Counted from the first letter of the stretch, positions 1 to 6,384 are shown. The stretch: 6,500 nucleotides of DNA from an uncultured Collinsella sp. (GCA_900550815.1 URTW01000117.1:1-6500); one strand, 5' to 3'. Notes: generated by a model not told the origin, from the sequence alone. Translations and numbers: made by a program.

Positions 1-4
1 GCAT

Positions 5-47
5 GCAAAAAGCCTCGCTGCGCACTTCGTGCGGCGAGGCTTTTTGC
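5..47. terminator. Symmetrical intrinsic terminator hairpin
   Basis: A perfect 14-bp stem is seen: GCAAAAAGCCTCGC at 5-18 pairs with GCGAGGCTTTTTGC at 34-47. A second short stem (CGCA at 21-24 with TGCG at 30-33) closes a small CTTCG loop. The A-run on one side and T-run on the other give a T-rich tail in both directions, so it can work as a bidirectional Rho-independent terminator. On the minus strand it lies about 105 nt beyond the stop codon of the HAD phosphatase gene and would end that transcript. It probably also ends a convergent gene off the left edge. Confidence 0.9.
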
Positions 48-151
48 CCCCTGCGGAAAGATTGGGGAACTAAGCCCTCGTCCCTCCCAGGTTGGTCTAC
101 TCGAGGTCGTCGCGCTGGTGGCGTTAGGGCTGAAAGGGTGGGGCGCGGGGG

Positions 152-775
152 TTACTTGGTTGTTAGGGTTAACAGGTCGTTGGGGGTTTTGAGGTTGTAG
201 GTGGCGTTTGGGATGTCTTGGTGTGATCCCCATGCCGCTCTGGCAAAACTGACCCCTGCCGAAGTTGCGCATTGTTCGTCGTAGACGGTGTCGCCAACGT
301 AGACGACGTTGCCAGGATTCGCGCCCGTACGCCGGAGATATTCGAGCATGGGAGCGGGTGCGGGTTTATGTTCGGTTGTGTCTTCGACAAGGATGATGTG
401 CTCAAAATACTTATCGAAACCAAGGGGTGCAATTTCTTCTGCGTATTCGTCGCGCGCACGTGAGGAGACGATGCCAAGTTTGTAGCCGCTATCGGCGAGT
501 GTTGCGATGACTTCAAGCAAACCTGGAAACACGCTGATGGTGCTTTTAAAGCTGGCGGCAACTTGGCACCAGCGATCCAACGTTGCCTGCGAGTAGATCC
601 CAAGTTTCTCAAGGGCATCCTTGCCGGGTATGCCGAGGGCAAATTCAAGCTCGTGTCGGGGGAGCGTTTTGCCGGTTTCTTCTTGGACAATCTGGTCAAG
701 CGATGACAGCACGCTTTCTTCTGTATCTGCCAATGTCCCATCAACGTCAAACACGATATAGTCAAAGTACTTCAT
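152..775 (-). CDS. HAD-superfamily hydrolase, phosphoglycolate phosphatase-like (subfamily IA)
   Basis: A 207-residue cytoplasmic phosphatase of the haloacid dehalogenase superfamily. All four HAD motifs are visible: motif I DVDGT with nucleophile D10 and acid/base D12; motif II around S104/S105 in GIVSS; motif III Lys K137 in EHKPAP; motif IV GDTVYD with G161-D162 and D166. The helical insert between motifs I and II (about residues 16-90) is the C1-type cap of Gph/PGMB-like enzymes, and the length is normal for that group. Substrate is uncertain: 2-phosphoglycolate, a sugar phosphate or pyrophosphate are all possible. I chose ATG at 775 rather than the in-frame ATG at 793 because AGGAG lies 7-8 nt before 775 and inside the first codons of the longer form. 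The gene follows the AraC regulator by 56 nt on the same strand, so the two are probably co-transcribed and end at the 5-47 hairpin. Confidence 0.88.
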   Translation of the reverse strand: MKYFDYIVFDVDGTLADTEESVLSSLDQIVQEETGKTLPRHELEFALGIPGKDALEKLGIYSQATLDRWCQVAASFKSTISVFPGLLEVIATLADSGYKLGIVSSRARDEYAEEIAPLGFDKYFEHIILVEDTTEHKPAPAPMLEYLRRTGANPGNVVYVGDTVYDEQCATSAGVSFARAAWGSHQDIPNATYNLKTPNDLLTLTTK

Positions 776-831
776 ATAGTAGCTCCTATCCATTGTTTGC
801 CTGCAAGTTTGATGCAGTGACAGAAGAAGGG

Positions 832-1770
832 CTAGCGGGATTTCTGCCTGGTACTATCGAGATTCTGCCTCGCTGCTCGATAGCTCGAAGGAGTGCATCC
901 CATTTGTTCTTTAAATACCTGGCCAAGATGGCTTGCTGTCGCAAAGCCGCATTGGCGCGCGACTGTCTGGACCGTTCGCGTGGTGTGTGCCAAAAGTTCG
1001 CAAGCACGGTTTACGCGGTATGCGCGCAGATATGCCGCCGGGGTCGTTCCTGCGCAAGCTTCGATAATGCGGTAACACTCTCTTTCGCTTACGCCGGCTG
1101 CAGATGCCATCTGGGTCACATCTATAGCGGCTGCATAGTTTGCGCGGATATAGTCCAGGATTGCCTTGAACTGTACGTCGCGGTTGGTCATCCAAGAGGT
1201 GTTGTCGGAGGAAAAGAGCGGTTCGGCCTTGGCGTAAATCTGAATCCAGAGCTCTGACAAACTATTTCGAAGCGCCATCTCGTTCTGCGGCCGTTGAAGG
1301 TCGTGGTTAAAGGAACTCTTTAGCAAATCGATAAAGGGCATATCGTCGGGGTTGGTGGGCGACCATTTGAGCACATCGACGCCTCGACATTGCAGCAAAG
1401 GATTGATATAGCGCTTTTGAAGGCGTCCCGCGGGATCGCCGAGCATCGACGGCTGAAAGATATGCAACATTTGAATGGCTGGTGCCGAATTGGGTGATTG
1501 CAGCGTGCTGTGCAAAACGCCGCCGTTGATAAAGCCGGCGGACCCTTCCTCAAAGCGTACGTGCTCATGAGCCGCGCGCGTTCGATAGTCAATCGCTCCC
1601 TGCTCCATGTAGAAAAGCTCAACTTCGGAATGCCAGTGCCAGGGGACGGAATTGCCCGGATAGCGAGCGAATTCTGCGCGTTCAGCAATATAGGGCCAGT
1701 CTTCGGCGGTCTCGGGAAACGCTTCCTCGCGTCCTCCGCGGTGCAATTCTATGTGATCCATGTTTCGCAT
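832..1770 (-). CDS. AraC-family transcriptional regulator with N-terminal cupin domain
   Basis: A 312-residue DNA-binding regulator. The N-terminal half is a cupin-type ligand-sensing domain: a PWHWHSEVELFY segment at residues 43-54 gives the typical His pair (H45, H47), with a further His at H87. The C-terminal part, about residues 200-300, is the double helix-turn-helix of AraC/XylS proteins. The first helix-turn-helix is in DVTQMASAAGVSERECYRI. The second has the family signature TVQTVARQCGFATASHLGQVFKEQMGCTPSSYR (about residues 266-298, key residues G275, F276, F286, G291, P294, Y297). Length is typical. Ligand and targets cannot be read from the sequence; cupin AraC members often answer to sugars or related small molecules, and the HAD gene downstream is the nearest candidate target. 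The start at 1770 is supported by a -10 box (TATACT) placed exactly for a leaderless mRNA. No Shine-Dalgarno sequence is seen before this ATG or the one at 1761. Confidence 0.9.
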   Translation of the reverse strand: MRNMDHIELHRGGREEAFPETAEDWPYIAERAEFARYPGNSVPWHWHSEVELFYMEQGAIDYRTRAAHEHVRFEEGSAGFINGGVLHSTLQSPNSAPAIQMLHIFQPSMLGDPAGRLQKRYINPLLQCRGVDVLKWSPTNPDDMPFIDLLKSSFNHDLQRPQNEMALRNSLSELWIQIYAKAEPLFSSDNTSWMTNRDVQFKAILDYIRANYAAAIDVTQMASAAGVSERECYRIIEACAGTTPAAYLRAYRVNRACELLAHTTRTVQTVARQCGFATASHLGQVFKEQMGCTPSSYRAARQNLDSTRQKSR

Positions 1771-1782
1771 GGCATCAGTATA
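1771..1782 (-). promoter_or_regulatory. Leaderless-type -10 element of the AraC-family gene
   Basis: On the minus strand TATACT (1777-1782) is followed by six bases, GATGCC, and then the ATG at 1770. The A of the start codon therefore falls where transcription would begin, as in the leaderless promoters common in Actinobacteria. No convincing -35 hexamer is found 16-19 bp upstream, and no ribosome binding site precedes the ATG. Both fit a leaderless start, but the position has not been tested. Confidence 0.5.
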
Positions 1783-1795
1783 AAGCGCGATGGGC

Positions 1796-1891
1796 TTAGA
1801 TTGCTCTTGCCTGTTCGGGGAACGCCTTGTCTAGGGATGCTTGGAGCTTTTCGAAGGATGCTCGTAAGTTGAGGCTCTGATCGGCTGAGCG
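1796..1891 (-). pseudogene. Possible C-terminal remnant of an unidentified protein
   Basis: This minus-strand stretch of 31 codons plus TAA is closed at its 5' end by a TAG (1892-1894) and has no ATG start. Its translation contains LRASFEKLQASLDKAFPEQ and ends ARAI, an amphipathic helical pattern that reads like a genuine protein C-terminus rather than random DNA. The stop lies 25 bp upstream of the AraC gene. I cannot name a family. It may be the tail of a gene whose front has decayed, or chance. The sequence upstream of it is C-rich and low in complexity in the minus sense. Confidence 0.2.
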
Positions 1892-2007
1892 CTAGGTTTT
1901 TGTGGTGGGGGAGTCGAGGAGACCGTTTCTCTGTGTCGGGGGGAAGGAGAAAAGGTTTGCATGTTTTAGGGATGGCTGCTGTGCTGCGTCATTGGAAGAA
2001 TGCATGC

Positions 2008-2124
2008 TTATGCGGCCTCCTCGATGTCCACCAAAAGATTGCGCTCGGGGTATGCTGCTAGGTCCCGTGCGCTGGCAGTATTATGCCGCGAGTGCAGATA
2101 AGGAAGCGCTAAAGAAAGGCTTAA
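2008..2124 (-). pseudogene. Possible C-terminal gene remnant, unidentified
   Basis: This minus-strand stretch of 38 codons plus TAA starts just after an in-frame TGA (2125-2127) and has no ATG start. The translation includes YLHSRHNTASARDLAAYPER and ends NLLVDIEEAA, which looks like a real protein end. The mix loosely recalls the C-terminal helix-turn-helix of PucR/CdaR-type regulators, but the match is too weak to name it. It may be the tail of a broken gene with frameshifts upstream. It lies in the 490-bp gap between the AraC gene and the Nudix-Vsr gene, where no intact coding region could be supported on either strand. Confidence 0.22.
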
Positions 2125-2260
2125 TCAGGTTTGATGTAACCATGAAACTGCAGGTCAAAGCTATTGCATAACACTCTTGAAAGGTTTTGGGCTTAAGGGC
2201 TTTCTAAGGTTTGTGGCGCGGATGTGGCTCGTCTGTGTGGGGCGTGTGGACGGCTCGTTC

Positions 2261-3250
2261 CTAGCGCCGCGGCTCTGCGGCGCGCACCTGCTCGATGACC
2301 TTTTCCATCGTGGCGTCGATGTGGTCTTTTTTGAGCTCGCATTCCCAGATGGTTATGGGCGTCCAGCCCATTTGAGTGAGTGCTGCCACGGCAGCGTGGT
2401 CGCGCTCGACGTTGCGACGGAACTTTGCCTCCCAAAACTCAACGTTGCGCTTGGGCTGGCTGGGGTTGCACTTGGGGCAGCGGTGCCAAAAGCAGCCGTT
2501 GACGAAGATGGCGATCTTGCGTCCGGGGAAGGCGATGTCGGGTTTGCCGGGAACCTTCCATTCCAAGCGATAGCCCGTAAGGCCCGCGGCGCGCAGGCGC
2601 TGCCGTACGAGCAGCTCGGGCTTGGTGTTCGCGCGTTTGTTGCCCTTCATGGACTTTTTTATGGCGGCGCGACGGCGCACCAGTTCGCGCTCGTCGGCGG
2701 AAAGGTCCGAGGTATCGATGCCGTCGAGCAGACCTGGTTTGGGGCGCTTTTTGCTACGGCGCTTAGGTGCGCGCTTGGGCTTGGTGGCGGGCTCGTCGGT
2801 CGCGGTGGCCTCGGCGTCGTTGGCAGCGCCGTTGGCCTCAAGCCGATCTTCCTTTAACTCAATCAGAGCATCAATGAGCCCCTTGTCGGCGGGCATCCAT
2901 TCCACCGTGGCAAGTGAGGTGCGTGGAATCCAGCGGATATCGAGCTGGCGGTCGTGCTTCTGGGGCTCATCGGATTCATCGGCGAGCGAGCAGTAGTAGC
3001 ACTCCATGGAGAGATGGAAATCGGGGTAGTCATACTCAACGGTATAGAAATCGCGCAGGTTGGTGACTTTTACCTGCAGCTCTTCCATGAGCTCGCGGCG
3101 CACGGCGTCCTCGGGTGTCTCGCCGCGCATGAGCTTGCCGCCGGGAAACTCCCAAAGTCCCTGCATGTCGCCGTAGCCGCGCTGCACGGCAAGCAGCTCG
3201 TCAGATCCTTCCTTGCGAATGATCCCAGCGGCAACATGAACAGTCTTCAA
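2261..3250 (-). CDS. vsr: Fused Nudix (MutT/NudG-like) hydrolase - Vsr mismatch endonuclease
   Basis: A 329-residue fusion in one unbroken frame. Residues 1-133 are a Nudix hydrolase of the MutT/NudG nucleotide-pyrophosphohydrolase type. It has GLWEFPGGK at 31-39 and a Nudix box at 38-60 (G38, E44, R52-E53-L54, E56-E57), with Q59 where the consensus has Gly. Residues 134-200 form a linker with a very basic patch at 157-171 (10 of 15 Lys/Arg). Residues 201-329 match Vsr, which nicks 5' of T in T:G mismatches arising from 5-methylcytosine. E212, D238 in GKPD, and F254-W255-H256 fit E. coli Vsr E25, D51 and F67-W68-H69. C253, C258, C261 and C304 are likely zinc ligands. N251 replaces E. coli H64. 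The start is TTG at 3250, preceded by AGAGGA at a 6-nt gap. A longer form from 3763 would run antisense through the ABC ATPase gene and is not credible. Usual Vsr proteins are about 130-160 residues and stand alone. Confidence 0.88.
   Translation of the reverse strand: MKTVHVAAGIIRKEGSDELLAVQRGYGDMQGLWEFPGGKLMRGETPEDAVRRELMEELQVKVTNLRDFYTVEYDYPDFHLSMECYYCSLADESDEPQKHDRQLDIRWIPRTSLATVEWMPADKGLIDALIELKEDRLEANGAANDAEATATDEPATKPKRAPKRRSKKRPKPGLLDGIDTSDLSADERELVRRRAAIKKSMKGNKRANTKPELLVRQRLRAAGLTGYRLEWKVPGKPDIAFPGRKIAIFVNGCFWHRCPKCNPSQPKRNVEFWEAKFRRNVERDHAAVAALTQMGWTPITIWECELKKDHIDATMEKVIEQVRAAEPRR
2264..2283 (-). repeat. GC-rich inverted repeat at the 3' end of the Nudix-Vsr gene
   Basis: GCGCCGC (2264-2270) and GCGGCGC (2277-2283) form a 7-bp all-GC stem with a 6-nt loop. 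It covers the last codons of the Nudix-Vsr gene and touches its stop codon. No T-run follows on the minus strand, so it is not a standard intrinsic terminator. It could slow or protect the transcript end, or be a by-product of GC-rich codons for the Ala-Glu-Pro-Arg-Arg tail. Confidence 0.3.
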
Positions 3251-3282
3251 CAGGAGTCCTCTCTCAACATCAACACGCGGCA

Positions 3283-3327
3283 GGGTAGCTACCCGTACCT
3301 TACACAACGGTAAGGCAAGCGTAAGCC
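3283..3327. promoter_or_regulatory. Candidate operator cluster in the divergent intergenic region
   Basis: Three symmetric elements lie close together. GGGTAGCTACCC (3283-3294) is a perfect 12-bp palindrome. CCTTAC (3298-3303) and GTAAGG (3310-3315) form an inverted repeat around six bases. GTAAG recurs at 3310 and 3321, giving a direct repeat with an 11-bp period, close to one helical turn. Paired half-sites at this period are typical of OmpR-family response regulators, which commonly control BceAB-type transporters. The cluster lies 72 bp before the ATPase start and 33 bp before the Nudix-Vsr start, so it could serve either gene. The regulator is not known. Confidence 0.35.
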
Positions 3328-3350
3328 ATATCGATGGTAGCCGACTCGTC

Positions 3351-3388
3351 TTCTTGCGACTATAGATGCCGTAGACTAATCGCAAGAA
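3351..3388. promoter_or_regulatory. Inverted repeat upstream of the ABC ATPase gene
   Basis: TTCTTGCGA (3351-3359) and TCGCAAGAA (3380-3388) are exact 9-bp inverted copies separated by 20 bp. The right arm runs into the Shine-Dalgarno AAAGGA (3387-3392) of the ATPase gene at 3399. It could be an operator for a dimeric regulator. If the transcript starts upstream, it could instead be a 5'-leader stem that affects ribosome access. A TATAGA at 3361-3366 inside the spacer might be a -10 box, but no good -35 hexamer goes with it. Confidence 0.4.
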
Positions 3389-3398
3389 AGGACTCGGT

Positions 3399-4184
3399 AT
3401 GCAAACCACGCACATGGCGACCCCGGTACTGGAGGTCGCGCATCTCGAAAAGGTATATGGAGCGCTGGGCAACGTGACCCGCGCGCTCAACGACGTCAGC
3501 TTTACCGTTAACCGCGGCGAATTTGTTGGCATCATGGGCGCTTCGGGCTCGGGCAAGTCGACGTTGCTCAACTGCGTGTCGACCATCGATAGCGCCACAA
3601 GTGGCACGATCCGCATCAACGGGCAGGATGTAACACGCATGAAGCAGGCTAAGCTTTCGCAGTTCCGCCGCGAGGAGCTGGGCTTTATCTTCCAGGACTC
3701 CAACCTGCTCGATACGCTCACGGCACGCGAGAACATCGCCCTGCCGCTCACCATCGCCCGCACAAATTCGGCAGAGATCTCGACCCGCGTGCAGGATGTG
3801 GCCGCGCGTCTGTCTATCAGTCAGGTGCTCGACAAGTATCCCTACCAGATGTCCGGCGGTCAGCAGCAGCGCGTTGCCGCGGCTCGCGCGCTCGTCACCG
3901 ACCCCACCATGATCATGGCCGACGAGCCCACCGGCGCCCTCGATTCCAAGAGCGCCCGCCTGCTGCTCGAGAGCCTGGAGGCCCTCAATCGCCGCCTGCG
4001 CGCCACGGTGCTCATGGTCACGCATGACAGCTTTGCCGCCAGCTACACGAGCCGCGTGTTGTTTATCCGCGACGGCAAGATCTTCACCGAGCTGCGCCGC
4101 GGCGACACCGACCGTCGCGAGTTCTTCGACCGCATTATGGAGGTCGTTGCCATGATGGGCGGTGAGGGCTCCGATGCTCTGTAA
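3399..4184 (+). CDS. ABC transporter ATP-binding protein, BceA-type
   Basis: A 261-residue cytoplasmic ATPase that powers the permease encoded next. The nucleotide-binding motifs are complete and in order: Walker A GASGSGKST (47-55), Q-loop Q99 in FIFQDSN, signature SGGQQQR (152-158), Walker B MIMADEP with D175 and E176 (171-177), D-loop ALD (180-182), and switch His H209 in VTHD. The general type is MacB/LolD/FtsE-like. The partner permease places it in the BceA branch, which in Firmicutes and Actinobacteria protects against bacitracin-like and other cell-wall-active peptides and reports flux to a sensor kinase. ATG at 3399 follows AAAGGA at a suitable distance; a second in-frame ATG at 3414 lacks such a site. 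The 3' end overlaps the permease gene by 11 bp. The substrate is not known. Confidence 0.93.
   Translation: MQTTHMATPVLEVAHLEKVYGALGNVTRALNDVSFTVNRGEFVGIMGASGSGKSTLLNCVSTIDSATSGTIRINGQDVTRMKQAKLSQFRREELGFIFQDSNLLDTLTARENIALPLTIARTNSAEISTRVQDVAARLSISQVLDKYPYQMSGGQQQRVAAARALVTDPTMIMADEPTGALDSKSARLLLESLEALNRRLRATVLMVTHDSFAASYTSRVLFIRDGKIFTELRRGDTDRREFFDRIMEVVAMMGGEGSDAL
4161..4167 (+). promoter_or_regulatory. Ribosome binding site that sets the permease start
   Basis: GGTGAGG lies six bases before ATG 4174, inside the last codons of the ATPase gene. It supports ATG 4174 over the in-frame GTG at 4162, which overlaps this site and has no comparable upstream sequence. The arrangement suggests translational coupling of ATPase and permease. 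Confidence 0.6.
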
Positions 4185-6384
4185 ACTCGCTTGGGGCAAC
4201 GTTCGCCGCGCCGGCCGCGACTACCTCGTCTACCTTTTGACGCTCACCTTGGGCGTCACGGTCTTCTATGCCTTTAACACCATCTCGATGCAGGTCGACA
4301 TCGCCGGAATCGATGAAGAGGGCTTGGCGCAGGTTATGGGCAGCATACTCGGCGACCTGACGTACTTTTTGGCCGGTGTCATGGCCTTTTTGATGGTGTA
4401 CGCCAATAACTTCATCATGAAACGCCGCAAAAAGGAGTTTGGCCTGTACCAGGTGCTCGGCATGGGGCGCGGGCGCGTCGCCACGATCATGGCGCTCGAG
4501 ACCGTGATAGTGTCGGTCGTGGCCTTTGTCGCCGGTATTGTGCTGGGTGTGGGACTCTCCCAGCTTATGACGTTCTTTACGGCCTCGCTTTTTAAGACAC
4601 AGATCGCCAATTTCCACTTCTTTTTCTCGGTGCATGCGTTCAATCTGACCCTTGCCTGCATGCTCGTAATGTTTGTGCTCACGCTACTGCTGAACCTTCG
4701 CGCCGTGCGTCGTACCAAACTCATCGAGCTTATGGGTGCCGAGCGTCGCAACGAGAGCATCAAGACACGCAACCCCTGGATCGCGATTGCCATCTTTGCC
4801 GTGGGCGCGGTGCTTGTGGGCGTGGCCTATTACCGTCTGCTACGTGATGGGTTCCCGCTAACCGCGACGGACAGCAAGCTGCAAGAGGCCATGAACCAGT
4901 TTGGTATTACGACCGCTATGGTTACCGTGGGCACCTTTGCCCTGTTCTGGGGACTCTCGGGCATGCTCATCAAGCTGCTGCAGAGCCTGCGCGGCGTGTA
5001 TTGGCGCGGCCTCAACATGTTTACCGTGCGCCAGCTTGCGGCCAAGGTCAACACGGTGTGCTTTTCGATGGGCGTCATCGCGATGCTCCTGTTTTTGGCC
5101 ATCACCTCGGTGACGTGCGGTATGTCGATTGCCAACGTGATGAACGAAAACCTGGAGCGCTATAACCCTGTTGATGTGTCTCAGACGTATGTCTATTACA
5201 CGCCCGATACGCTCGACTACTACAAAGGGTACAAAGGGTATGTCAATCCGTCTGAGGCCGATCGCATGGTGCTGGCCGATACAACGGTCGATTTGTACCC
5301 TGCATGGCACGGCAAGGGCAAGTCGGCGGGCAACAACGACGAGACCGGCAAGAAGGTCAATATCGCCGATGTTGCCGGTGAGCATGTGCAGATCGATTCG
5401 TATCTGAGTTACCCGCTTGGCGGTTCGGATCCTTCGGTGACTCCAAGTGAAATGTGCAAGACCATGGGCGAAAAGCTTCCCAAGGCATTCGGGGGTAGCA
5501 ATGCCGATGCGATGGGTCTGTTTGTGACGCCGGCGAGCCAGTACAACAAACTGCGTCAGATGATGGGCGAGGAGCCGGTGCACATCGGTCACGACCGGTA
5601 TCTGCTCACATGTGATATGGGCGGCGAGCTGGTCGACCTGTACACCAAGTATATGGCTGGCGGCCATGCCCTTACCTTGGGCGGGCATACGCTCAAGCCC
5701 GCAACCGATAAGTCGGACGAAGATACGGCGGCCATCGCCAACTCGGCGATGGGCAGCAATCCGGGTACCGTCGTCGTTGCCGACGAGCTGTTGTCCCAGC
5801 TTAATCTGCAGCCGTATTCCAGTAGCCTGCTCGTTAACTACAAACAGGGGATGGATACGACCGAGGCAGACGAGAGTATTAAATACACTGTGCTCGACAA
5901 TCTGCTCGTTGACGGCAAGGAGCCGGGGTCGTGGGGAACCTTCATCACACGCTCCGAGATGTACACGCAAGCAGCGCAAATGAACGGTCTTATTAGCTAC
6001 CTAGCCATCTACATCGGCTTTGTATTGGTCGTTGCATGCGCGGCGATTCTGTCGATCCAGCAACTCTCCAACGTGGCCGACGGCAGCCGCAGCTATCGTG
6101 TGCTGGCACAGATCGGCTGCGACGACCGCCAGATTCGCCATTCGGTGATGGCGCAGCAAGCGGTATTCTTCCTGTTCCCGCTGGCAGTGGGCTTGGCGCA
6201 CTCCTTTGTGGCGCTTAAGGTGATCATCGAGATGGTGAGCATATTCGGAAATATGAGCATCGGCGGCACCGTGGGCCTCACCTGTGCAATCTTCCTGGCA
6301 GCATACGGTGCCTACTTCCTGGTGACCTACCTCATGAGTGCCGGCATGGTACGAGCCGCCATCGCCACCCGCTACAGCGAGTAA
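4174..6384 (+). CDS. BceB-type ABC transporter permease (FtsX fold)
   Basis: A 736-residue membrane protein, partner of the ATPase. Ten membrane segments can be picked out at about residues 17-36, 58-79, 107-133, 154-176, 203-220, 245-270, 292-315, 606-630, 661-685 and 697-722. This is the BceB pattern, with a large extracellular domain between segments 7 and 8. The segments after TM2 and after TM8 carry the FtsX-like cytoplasmic coupling stretches (KRRKKEFGLYQVLGMGR near 83-99, and SYRVLAQIGCDDRQIRHS near 640-657). BceB proteins are usually about 640-670 residues with an extracellular domain near 200. Here that domain is about 290 residues and has two cysteines (C428, C480) that could pair. 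The family removes or frees antimicrobial peptides from lipid II-cycle targets and signals to a BceS-type kinase; substrate here is unknown. It overlaps the ATPase gene by 11 bp. A GTG start at 4162 would add four residues. Confidence 0.9.
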   Translation: MLCKLAWGNVRRAGRDYLVYLLTLTLGVTVFYAFNTISMQVDIAGIDEEGLAQVMGSILGDLTYFLAGVMAFLMVYANNFIMKRRKKEFGLYQVLGMGRGRVATIMALETVIVSVVAFVAGIVLGVGLSQLMTFFTASLFKTQIANFHFFFSVHAFNLTLACMLVMFVLTLLLNLRAVRRTKLIELMGAERRNESIKTRNPWIAIAIFAVGAVLVGVAYYRLLRDGFPLTATDSKLQEAMNQFGITTAMVTVGTFALFWGLSGMLIKLLQSLRGVYWRGLNMFTVRQLAAKVNTVCFSMGVIAMLLFLAITSVTCGMSIANVMNENLERYNPVDVSQTYVYYTPDTLDYYKGYKGYVNPSEADRMVLADTTVDLYPAWHGKGKSAGNNDETGKKVNIADVAGEHVQIDSYLSYPLGGSDPSVTPSEMCKTMGEKLPKAFGGSNADAMGLFVTPASQYNKLRQMMGEEPVHIGHDRYLLTCDMGGELVDLYTKYMAGGHALTLGGHTLKPATDKSDEDTAAIANSAMGSNPGTVVVADELLSQLNLQPYSSSLLVNYKQGMDTTEADESIKYTVLDNLLVDGKEPGSWGTFITRSEMYTQAAQMNGLISYLAIYIGFVLVVACAAILSIQQLSNVADGSRSYRVLAQIGCDDRQIRHSVMAQQAVFFLFPLAVGLAHSFVALKVIIEMVSIFGNMSIGGTVGLTCAIFLAAYGAYFLVTYLMSAGMVRAAIATRYSE

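Noticed and set aside
776..793. Longer HAD start at ATG 793
   Set aside because: Its first codons contain the AGGAG that serves ATG 775, and no ribosome binding site precedes 793.
1902..2171. Plus-strand open frame of 89 codons in the gap
   Set aside because: Low-complexity start, no ribosome binding site and no family likeness. The opposite strand reads more protein-like over part of it.
2672..2680. Internal ATG in the fusion gene (residue 201) as a separate Vsr start
   Set aside because: No convincing ribosome binding site precedes it, and the frame is continuous with the Nudix domain. A minor internal product cannot be excluded.
2177..2857. Plus-strand open frame of 226 codons
   Set aside because: It is the reverse complement of the Vsr domain and linker, whose catalytic motifs are clear on the minus strand.
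3251..3763. N-terminal extension of the Nudix-Vsr frame on the minus strand
   Set aside because: The extra 171 residues are antisense to the start of the ABC ATPase gene, have no domain-like character, and lie upstream of a good ribosome binding site with TTG at 3250.
4858..5979. Minus-strand open frame of 373 codons
   Set aside because: His/Arg-rich antisense shadow of the permease gene, whose membrane segments and BceB pattern are unmistakable.
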